Shown here: positions 49,166-55,899 of the stretch, piece after piece | Position numbering within the stretch: the stretch's first letter is position 1 | Layout: every line of letters starts with the position of its first letter | Origin: Thermoguttaceae bacterium | Lineage (GTDB): Bacteria; Planctomycetota; Planctomycetia; Pirellulales; Thermoguttaceae | Reading direction: 5' to 3' | NCBI GenBank assembly: GCA_029975295.1 | Contig: JARKPK010000118.1 | Coordinates: forward strand, 1-55,899 | DNA: 55,899 nucleotides | Notes under the pieces: model-generated | Seen by the model: the letters and a program-made list of their open reading frames with translations, nothing else | Database searches by the model: none | What the model was told of the DNA's origin: nothing | Made by a program: the position numbers and the translations under genes

Positions 49166-50512
49166 ATGTCTGAACAACAGCCACTAACCGACGCCACGAA
49201 CTCCCGCCAGGCCGGCCGCGCAGCCGTGCGTGCCTGGGTCGCTCTGGGCCGCCGTTTCGCGCCGTTGTTCGAAGCCTTTGTCCGTTGGGTGGTCGAGCAG
49301 GTGCGACACTCCGGCCTCGATCGCGTCTACTACTTCACTCGCGAAGGCGAGTTCTTCGCGGCAATCCACCGCGCGATCTTCCCGCCGCCGGCCGCTCCAA
49401 AGCCGGTTGTGCTGGAAGTCAGTCGGCTGGCCACCTTCGCCGCATCGTTGCCCGCCCTCGGGCCCAAAGAACTCGCATGCCTTTGGGATCGCTACCCGCA
49501 ACAAACGCTGCGATCGGTCTTCGCAAGCCTCGGCCTGCGTGCCGAAAATCTGCCGAATCGGAGCGACTGCTGGAGCCTCTCCGAAGACGAGCCGCTTGAT
49601 CAGGCCGACCCGCGTTTTCTGGCCCTGCTCGGCGACGACCGCAATGCCGATTGGCTCGAACGGCATCGGCGCTCGCAAAAGGCCGCGTTGGACGCTTATC
49701 TTGCTTCTCAAGGTTGGACCGCTGCCGCCGCCCGAGCGGCCGTCGTCGATATCGGCTGGCACGGCACGATCCAAGACCACCTGGCCCGCGTGCGCAGCGC
49801 ATGCGAACTCCGCGGCCTCTACTTCGGTTTGATGCCGGCTCGGACGCCCGCCAACGGGCGCCGCGAACCGCGCAGCGTCGATCCGTCTCTCTCGGCGGCG
49901 TCTTCCCGGCGCAGTTTCGTTGCAGAGTTCCTTGCTGAAGGCGACCAACATCTGGCCGGGCAGTTCCTCAAGTTCGTCGGGCCGATGGAAATGCTCTGCA
50001 ATGCCCCGGGCGGGTCTGTTGTGGGCTACACGTACGGCGACGGAAGCGCAAAGGCGCTGCGAAAGGTGTCGGATGGCGAAGAACAAATCTTTGAACAATG
50101 CACTTGCCATTTCCAGGCGGGCGTGCTGCAAGCGTTGGCCCCCGAAAAATCGCCCTGTTCCGCCGCAAGCGACCCGCGTTGCCGGCGCGCCCTCTGCTGG
50201 CGTCTCCTGCGCGAATTGATGATCGATCCGCCGCGGTTGATCGCTGTTGCCCACGATCGCCTGCTGCACGACGAATCGTTCGGGCTCGGCCGCCACGTGG
50301 CGATGCGCCAATGGATTCCCGCCCGCTTGTACTGGGAAGCCATTTTCTCCGCTTCTGCGCGACGCAGGCTTTGGCAACAACTGACCACAGTGCCTTGGCC
50401 GCACGGCTACTTGGTGGCACGGCGTCTGCGATGGGTGTGCCGGCTGTTGAATCTCCGCTATTTCCGCGACTTGTCCGACCCCGGTCGGGCGTCGCGCCGA
50501 CGCGCGGCATGA
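49166..50512 (+). CDS. COG5610-like protein without N-terminal HAD domain
   Basis: This 448-residue protein matches the C-terminal half of the next gene product. Shared markers are LDRVYYFTREGEFFAAIHRAIF at about 51-72 (versus DQLLFVARDGFLLRKLYQCL) and AAVVDIGWHGTIQDHLARV at about 190-208 (versus VVLVDIGWRGAIAGNLRRM), each followed by a YFG tract. No D-x-D-T/S HAD motif is present. COG5610 proteins occur in surface-polysaccharide loci but lack a firm biochemical role; that is known of the family only in outline. ATG 49166 is chosen; the open frame to 49043 is unsupported. The gap to the next gene is 37 bases. Confidence 0.72.
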   Translation: MSEQQPLTDATNSRQAGRAAVRAWVALGRRFAPLFEAFVRWVVEQVRHSGLDRVYYFTREGEFFAAIHRAIFPPPAAPKPVVLEVSRLATFAASLPALGPKELACLWDRYPQQTLRSVFASLGLRAENLPNRSDCWSLSEDEPLDQADPRFLALLGDDRNADWLERHRRSQKAALDAYLASQGWTAAAARAAVVDIGWHGTIQDHLARVRSACELRGLYFGLMPARTPANGRREPRSVDPSLSAASSRRSFVAEFLAEGDQHLAGQFLKFVGPMEMLCNAPGGSVVGYTYGDGSAKALRKVSDGEEQIFEQCTCHFQAGVLQALAPEKSPCSAASDPRCRRALCWRLLRELMIDPPRLIAVAHDRLLHDESFGLGRHVAMRQWIPARLYWEAIFSASARRRLWQQLTTVPWPHGYLVARRLRWVCRLLNLRYFRDLSDPGRASRRRAA

Positions 50513-50549
50513 GGCCCGCAAAACGACACGATCCGAGCAAGGACGGCTC

Positions 50550-52502
50550 ATGACGACTCTGCTTTCAAGCGTGCTCCATCGAGCAACTCGCTTCATCGGC
50601 CCCGCGCCGCAAACCATCGGCCGACGGGAACGAACGGCCAAGTCCATTGCGGAGCTTCAAGACCAGATTTTTTCGCTGCTCGATCAATACGATGGCATCT
50701 CCTTCGACGTGTTCGACACTCTGCTGCGGCGCAACGTCGATCCGCCGGCGGTAGTCCCGCACGCCGCCACCGCTTGGTTGGCGCGGCGCCTGAACGAATT
50801 GGGCCTCCGCCATTCGCCGCACGAGCTCTGGACTCGTCGCCTGAGTTGCGAGCGGCTGTTGCGTCAGGCGGCCGAGGCCGAGGGGTTCGACGGGGAGTTT
50901 CTGTTGAGCGACCTGGTTTTCGATCTCGTCTTGGGGCTCTTGCCCGGCGACTCGCCGCAGCCCTCGGATCCGGCTGCGCACGCCGCCCTTGTCAGCCGCG
51001 CCGCCGCACTGGCCCAAGAGGCGATCGACCACGAATGGCACATCGAGCGACAAGCCACAGCCCCGGTGCCGCACATGCCCGAGTTGTTCGCCCGTTTGCG
51101 CGCCTCGGGCCGGCGCATTGCCGTTTGCTCGGATATGTATCTCTCGGCCGAGCAAATCGCCTCGCTGCTAGCGCACCACGGCTACGACGTGGACCACGTG
51201 CCGATTTATGTTTCGTCCCAAGAGAAGGTCAACAAACGATCCGGCCGGCTCTTTCGGCAGATGATCGACCAGCAGGCCGTGCCCGCTTGCCGCTGGCTCC
51301 ACATCGGCGACGATGCGGCAGCCGACATCCGCCCCACCCGGGCCCTGGGCGTTTCGGCCATCGAACTTCGGCTGAAGTCCGAACGAATCCGTCGCAGCAC
51401 CATCGCAACCTACTACAACCGCTCGCGCGAAACGCTGTGGCGCGGCGCGTTTGTCGCCGCGGCAGCCGCTTCCTTCCCACCGCCGCAACCGAGTGATTCG
51501 TTCTTCTACGAATTCGGCCGCACTTGCTTGGGATTCCCGTTCGCCGTGTTCGCTCATCGACTGATCGAACACGTGCACCGCGCCGAGGCCGACCAACTCC
51601 TCTTCGTCGCCCGCGACGGGTTTCTCCTGCGAAAACTCTACCAATGCCTTGCCGATCGGTTGGTCGCCGGCGACGGTCCGCCGATCGGCTACGCCGCCCT
51701 TTCGCGCCGGTCCACCGCCGACGACGATGCCGCTCGTCGCCAACTGCTGAGCGAGTATCTGTGCGAACGCGGATTCTGGGGGGCGGGCCGCCGCGTCGTG
51801 CTGGTCGATATCGGCTGGCGCGGCGCCATCGCCGGCAACTTGCGGCGAATGTTCCGCGATCGAAGCGACTTTCCCGAACTTCGCGCTTGGTATTTCGGCT
51901 TCCGCGGGCGGGGCGAGAGCGAACAGCCGCTCGCTCCTTGGGACGAGGGTCTGATCTTCGATGTGCGACGCGACCCGACGGTTTCGGCCGCTGCCGCGCA
52001 GTGTTTGCCGCTTTGGGAAGAGGCCGCCAAAGCCCCTCACGGCGCTACGGTGGGCTATGTCCGCATCGAAAGGGAAGTTGTTCCGGTTTTCGCCGATAGC
52101 CGCTATCCCGGCCGTGCCGCCGAAATTCAGTCGCAGCCCGCGGTCGCGGCGATGCAACGAGGCATTCTCGACTTCGCGGCCGCCTACGCCGAGGCGATCG
52201 CATGGATGGGCTACTCGTCGGCCGATATGCTCCCCTTCGCCCAAGCCGTCGTTTGCCGGGCGGCTTGCCTGCCGCGCCGTAAAGAAGCCCGATCATTGCT
52301 TGAAACGTTGCATCACGCCTCGGGTGACCGTGACGACGGACCGTTGGGCGATCCCCGATTCCGCTTCTGGCGACGCGACAGTTGGCGCAACTTCTTTCAC
52401 ACCGGCGCCCCACGCTGGCGTCAGGCGATGCTCACGCAGCTCCACGCCGGCGCTGCTTGGCTCTTTTCGGCATTGAACCTCCCGCGAACGGTGCAACGAT
52501 GA
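50550..52502 (+). CDS. COG5610-type HAD-superfamily protein
   Basis: This is a 650-residue two-part protein. The N-terminal HAD domain at about residues 45-290 has motif I SFDVFDTLLRR (nucleophile Asp at about 53), motif II at about 191-197 (VCSDMYLS) and the motif III/IV region at about 249-260 (HIGDDAAADIRP). The C-terminal half of about 340 residues repeats the VARDG / VDIGWRG module found in the preceding gene product. AAGGA seven bases upstream supports ATG 50550. The next gene's ATG overlaps this stop (ATGA), so translation is coupled. Hydrolysis of a sugar phosphate or a nucleotide sugar is inference. Confidence 0.82.
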   Translation: MTTLLSSVLHRATRFIGPAPQTIGRRERTAKSIAELQDQIFSLLDQYDGISFDVFDTLLRRNVDPPAVVPHAATAWLARRLNELGLRHSPHELWTRRLSCERLLRQAAEAEGFDGEFLLSDLVFDLVLGLLPGDSPQPSDPAAHAALVSRAAALAQEAIDHEWHIERQATAPVPHMPELFARLRASGRRIAVCSDMYLSAEQIASLLAHHGYDVDHVPIYVSSQEKVNKRSGRLFRQMIDQQAVPACRWLHIGDDAAADIRPTRALGVSAIELRLKSERIRRSTIATYYNRSRETLWRGAFVAAAAASFPPPQPSDSFFYEFGRTCLGFPFAVFAHRLIEHVHRAEADQLLFVARDGFLLRKLYQCLADRLVAGDGPPIGYAALSRRSTADDDAARRQLLSEYLCERGFWGAGRRVVLVDIGWRGAIAGNLRRMFRDRSDFPELRAWYFGFRGRGESEQPLAPWDEGLIFDVRRDPTVSAAAAQCLPLWEEAAKAPHGATVGYVRIEREVVPVFADSRYPGRAAEIQSQPAVAAMQRGILDFAAAYAEAIAWMGYSSADMLPFAQAVVCRAACLPRRKEARSLLETLHHASGDRDDGPLGDPRFRFWRRDSWRNFFHTGAPRWRQAMLTQLHAGAAWLFSALNLPRTVQR

Positions 52503-53305
52503 ACGTGCCAATCTTCATCCACGAATCGAACGACTCCGTGCCGTTGCCGTGCCTAGTCGTCCGACCGGCCACCGAGCCTCGCCCCCGGTCTGATCGGCGA
52601 CCAGTGCTCCGGCACGCGGCCGAAAACGCGGGCATCGAGGATGCTGAAAAGACGACCCCCGCCTGCACGGCCGAGCCCCGTTTCGCGGCTTCTGCGGGTT
52701 GCCCGCCCAAAACATGCGGTGAGCCGGCGTCCGCCTTGCCGGGAGAACCGGGAGCGATCTACCGTTTCGATCAAGCCGACTACGCGATGCTGGCGCGGCG
52801 CTATTCGGCCCTGCTTCGCCGGGGCATGACGGACAACACAATGGCCGGCGAGCAACGCGCCTTCTGCCGGCAGATGCTCGATCAGTTGGAAGAGGCGCTC
52901 GCTCGATGCAGCGCGACACGCGCGCAGGGGCTGCCCTCGGACGCGCGATTCGATGCGGAAATGGAGATCCAATGGCTCTGCAATCAGTGCGAAGAATGTT
53001 TCGGCGCGGCAACGTCGGCTGAACTCAGTTCACACCGCCCGCGGCAAACCGGTATTCGGACAACCGATCGGGCGGCAACCGACGGGGAACTGGCGGCCGT
53101 TTCCGGCCTTTTCGCCACCGTTCGCATAGCCGCCGGCCGATCGGCCGATCGCGCCGCATGGCTGCGTCACGGCGGCGGGGCGTTGAACATTCTTGGGCAC
53201 AACATCCGCGAGGCATCGGCCCGTGCCGCGGCCTGGCTGCGACGCCGAGCCGCTGCGGCCAAAGACCACGTTCGCCGCGCCGGGTCGCGTCAAGCCAACG
53301 GGTGA
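52499..53305 (+). CDS. Coupled protein of unknown function in the glycan locus
   Basis: This 268-residue protein has no recognised domain. Residues 1-95 are Pro/Arg/Glu-rich, with MNVPIFIHESNDSVPLPCLVVRPATE. The middle is helical (YRFDQADYAMLARRYSALLRRGMTDNTMAGEQRAFCRQMLDQLEEALARC), and CNQCEECFG at about 160-168 could bind a metal. The end is Arg/Ala-rich with WLRRRAAAAKDHVRR. It starts within the preceding stop codon, so it is likely expressed with the COG5610-type protein. A regulator or accessory role is only a guess. Confidence 0.6.
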   Translation: MNVPIFIHESNDSVPLPCLVVRPATEPRPRSDRRPVLRHAAENAGIEDAEKTTPACTAEPRFAASAGCPPKTCGEPASALPGEPGAIYRFDQADYAMLARRYSALLRRGMTDNTMAGEQRAFCRQMLDQLEEALARCSATRAQGLPSDARFDAEMEIQWLCNQCEECFGAATSAELSSHRPRQTGIRTTDRAATDGELAAVSGLFATVRIAAGRSADRAAWLRHGGGALNILGHNIREASARAAAWLRRRAAAAKDHVRRAGSRQANG

Positions 53306-53507
53306 ATCGCCGGCCGTCGAAGCTCGCCTGAAATGCCGGCGCGCGACGGGCAGCCGCGGAGCAAGCGACCGGAAGTAGATCACGCAACATCTTTCTCCGA
53401 TTCAGCACGGAATATCCTGAAGAATGAAGACAAAAGTGAGTTCAGGTTCACACGATATCGAATTGCCGCTGGTCGGCCTCGCGGAATAACTCGTCGAAGG
53501 GGCGATC

Positions 53508-54887
53508 ATGCGGCCCGTCTTGTTCGTTGCACATTCATCGACTTGGGGCGGGGCGGAGAAGTGCCTCGCCCTGCTGCTTGAATCGCTGCCCCGCGAGCGA
53601 TTCTCGCCCGCGGTTGCCGCGCGACCTCAACCGTATTGTTGGCGCCGCCCCGGCAAATTCGAGCACTTCTGCCGCCGCGCCAGCATCCCGTTCAATCGCA
53701 CCGATCTGGTCTGGTGGGTCCGCCCTTGGCATCACGACGCGGCGTTCGCCAGCCGACTGGCGCAGCGCGTGCGACAGCTTAGCGAGATTATTCACCGTGT
53801 TGGCCCCGCAGTGGTTGTGACTAATACGTCGGCGGTTGTCGAAGGCGCATTGGCCGCCGCGCAATGCGGCGTGCCGCACGTGTGGCACGTTTTGGAAATG
53901 CTCAGCCAAGATCCGGGACTCAATCCCTTTCTGCCGCTTGATCAATTCTACGGATTCCTCGCCGGGTGGTCGTCGCAAGTGGTGGCCGTTTCGCAGGCCG
54001 TCGCCGATGAAATCCGCCAGTTCGCCCCCAACGCATCGGTCGAAGTGATTCCCACCGGGCTGCCCGTGCCGCAACTGCCCGAGCCGGAAGCGAAATCGAT
54101 CGTCTTCCCTGTTCGCGACGGCGCGCCGGTCGTGCTCTATGTGGGATTGCTCAGCCGCCGCAAAGGCGTGCTCGATCTGATCGAAGCGGCGCGCCAGGCT
54201 GTGGCCAAACGCCCCGACGTGCAGTTCTTCCTCGCCGGCCGCGACGGCGGAGTGCGCCGTGAAGTGCGCCGCGCCATTGCCGCTGCCGGCCTGACGGCCA
54301 ACGTGCATCTGCTCGGGCAGCGCGACGATGTTCCTCGGCTTCTGGCCGCATGCGATCTGATGGTGCTGCCCTCTTGGGCCGACCCGCTGCCGGTGGCCGT
54401 TCTCGAAGCGATCAGTTTTGCAATTCCGGTCGTCGCCACACGCAGCGGCGGATGCAGCGACATGGTGATCGACGGCCGAACCGGGCGGCTCGTGCCGCCG
54501 CAAGCCCCGTCAGCCTTGGCCGAGGCGATCTTGGAACTGCTGGCCGACGAGCCGCGACGACGAGAAATGGGACGCCGAGGGCGACGCCACTTTGAAACAC
54601 ACTTCACCGCCGCGGCCCACGCGGCACGCTTTGCCCAGGTTCTCGACGCGGCCATCGAATGCGGCGCAGCATCACCATTAACCAGCGGGCCGCTTGCACC
54701 GGAGATGAGCGAGGCGGTCAAGAACCGTGACGAGAACCAACTCGCCTCTGCCGTCGCCGCGATGATCGAGCGGCTGGCCACCGCAGCCCGTCGCCGACGC
54801 GAACAGGCCCGTCGCACCGCCGGCATCGGCCAACGGTTTGTCGAGCGCGGCATTACCGCCGCCTACAAACTGCGACTGATCCGTTGA
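53508..54887 (+). CDS. Family 4 glycosyltransferase
   Basis: This is a 459-residue GT-B glycosyltransferase. The N-terminal domain begins with VLFVAHSSTWGGAEKCLALLLESLP, a typical acceptor-side GGAE motif. The donor domain shows VVLYVGLLSRRKGVLDLIEAARQA at about 205-228, VHLLGQRDDVPRLLAACDLMVLPSWADPLPVAVLEAISFAIPVVATRSGG at about 265-315 (PxPVxxLEAxxxxxPVVA pattern) and NGRLVPPQAPSALAEAI-like text. A helical tail of about 70 residues follows. The upstream GGGG is a weak ribosome-binding site. It is the last gene of the plus-strand glycan arm, 202 bases after the unknown gene. Confidence 0.9.
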   Translation: MRPVLFVAHSSTWGGAEKCLALLLESLPRERFSPAVAARPQPYCWRRPGKFEHFCRRASIPFNRTDLVWWVRPWHHDAAFASRLAQRVRQLSEIIHRVGPAVVVTNTSAVVEGALAAAQCGVPHVWHVLEMLSQDPGLNPFLPLDQFYGFLAGWSSQVVAVSQAVADEIRQFAPNASVEVIPTGLPVPQLPEPEAKSIVFPVRDGAPVVLYVGLLSRRKGVLDLIEAARQAVAKRPDVQFFLAGRDGGVRREVRRAIAAAGLTANVHLLGQRDDVPRLLAACDLMVLPSWADPLPVAVLEAISFAIPVVATRSGGCSDMVIDGRTGRLVPPQAPSALAEAILELLADEPRRREMGRRGRRHFETHFTAAAHAARFAQVLDAAIECGAASPLTSGPLAPEMSEAVKNRDENQLASAVAAMIERLATAARRRREQARRTAGIGQRFVERGITAAYKLRLIR

Positions 54888-55047
54888 ATCGCCCGTCGCC
54901 GGCCCGTTGCAGACTCATCGCAGAGTTATCGCAAAGTTATTGCCGACCTACCGCCGGCTTGCTGTTGGCCCGTTGCGGGAAGGCCGCAGCGACAGGGAAG
55001 AGCCGGCGATTGCCCGCGCCGACGCATCGGGAACGGCGCAGAAGAGT

Positions 55048-55899
55048 TCAGCACACGCAGCGGCGCCAATCGATCAGCCGAAGCTCCACGCGCCGTCCGC
55101 CGCCGAAGGTGTTGATGTGCGGCTCAAAGGCAACGTCGATCGGCTGCTCGACTTTGGCCAGTTCCACGAGCCAGTCAGCCGCGCGAAACGCCACGGCGCG
55201 CATCCGCACGCCGTCTTGCTCCACCCGCACCTGAAGGTGATCCCCGTTCTTGCCCATGGCTTTCGGGGCCTCGGCCAACCGCACCCGCGAGGCGCAGAGC
55301 ACGGGCCGCGCGTTGCCGGCCCCGAACGGCGCAAGCATTTCGATCTGTTGCACAACCTCGGCGGTGACGCCGCCCAACGGGGTTTCGGCGTCGATGCGCA
55401 GTTCGGCCGCGCCCGCCGTGCCCAACGTCCGCGCCGATACTGCGTCGACAAACGCCGCGCGGAAAGCGTCGATGTGCTGCTCATCGATCCGAAAACCAGC
55501 CGCCTCGGCATGCCCCCCGAAGCGAAGCAGGAACGGACCGGCCTCGGCCAACGCCTCGTTCAACGACACTCCTGCCGCCCCGCGCCGCGCCGAACCGATG
55601 CCGGCGCGCCCCCGCGCCGGATCCAGTGAAATCAACGCGACGGGCCGCTGAAACTTCTCGGCCAGGGCCCCGGCCACGATGCCGATCACGCCCGGATGCC
55701 ATTGATAGTCGGCCAGCACGAACGCAGCGTCGTTCTCCGCGTCGAACCGCTCCTTGATCTGCTTTACGGCCGCGCGGCGAATGCTCTCTTGAATGGTCTT
55801 CCGTGATTCGTTGAGCCGATGAATATAGTCGGCCAACTCCGCCGCCCGCGCCGGCTTGTCAGTCAGCAGCAACTCCAAACCCAACTGAGGCTGCCCCAA
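55048..55899 (-). CDS. recJ: Single-stranded-DNA exonuclease RecJ, C-terminal part
   Basis: RecJ is a 5'-to-3' single-strand exonuclease in recombination and mismatch repair. Only the C-terminal 283 residues lie in the window; the window edge cuts the gene, and the apparent first Met is a TTG codon inside it. The visible part has the RecJ linker (RLNESRKTIQESI), the DHHA1 domain (VLADYQWHPGVIGIVAGALAEKFQRPVALISL, GPFLLRFGGHAEAAGF) and the start of the OB domain (LAPFGAGNARPVLCA). The DHH metal site (HxH/DHH) is outside the window. It is convergent with the GT4 gene at 54887. Confidence 0.93.
   Translation of the reverse strand: MGQPQLGLELLLTDKPARAAELADYIHRLNESRKTIQESIRRAAVKQIKERFDAENDAAFVLADYQWHPGVIGIVAGALAEKFQRPVALISLDPARGRAGIGSARRGAAGVSLNEALAEAGPFLLRFGGHAEAAGFRIDEQHIDAFRAAFVDAVSARTLGTAGAAELRIDAETPLGGVTAEVVQQIEMLAPFGAGNARPVLCASRVRLAEAPKAMGKNGDHLQVRVEQDGVRMRAVAFRAADWLVELAKVEQPIDVAFEPHINTFGGGRRVELRLIDWRRCVC

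Overview
This is a GC-rich bacterial chromosome segment with long gene-poor gaps and 33 protein genes on both strands. I found no tRNA, rRNA, CRISPR array, insertion sequence or prophage. The gene set suggests a planctomycete, probably of the Pirellulales group. Pointers are a 1403-residue secretin with a large helical N-terminal part, an octaheme cytochrome fused to TPRs, a UvrC without its helix-hairpin-helix end, small secreted proteins of unknown type, a GYF_2 membrane protein, and DUF58/transglutaminase and DUF933 GTPase genes. This assignment is inference from gene content, not a database result.

Region 1 (1-12121): a chemoreceptor with a predicted c-type heme in its sensor domain; a YbaK-type deacylase and a membrane-anchored protein-isoaspartate methyltransferase on the minus strand; then a one-base-overlapping pair, pyruvate:ferredoxin oxidoreductase (nifJ) and a dihydroorotate-dehydrogenase-like flavoprotein, closed by a strong hairpin; then uvrC.

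Region 2 (12391-25183): a SufR-like regulator with a cysteine-rich end beside an octaheme cytochrome/TPR protein; an HtrA protease whose second PDZ domain lies in another frame; the giant secretin on the minus strand; a GYF_2 membrane protein; and a secreted CehA-like protein without visible metal ligands.

Region 3 (25698-34734): a CbpA-type DnaJ protein followed by rnpA, a secreted beta-helix protein, a YbjN-domain protein, a polyprenyl diphosphate synthase, nrdR, and two tandem small secreted proteins with a rho-independent terminator downstream.

Region 4 (35145-44440): adjacent genes for both subunits of an archaeal-type DNA topoisomerase VI with recognisable active-site motifs, the most unusual content of the window. 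They are followed by DUF58 and transglutaminase membrane proteins, a YchF-like/DUF933 GTPase and a secreted protein of unknown function.

Region 5 (44494-54887): a surface-glycan locus. The minus arm has a WecA-type initiating transferase with an unusual soluble tail and a GT2 enzyme. The plus arm has GT4, a truncated COG5610-like protein, a full COG5610 HAD protein, a coupled protein of unknown function and a second GT4. The window ends inside recJ (minus strand, N-terminus missing).
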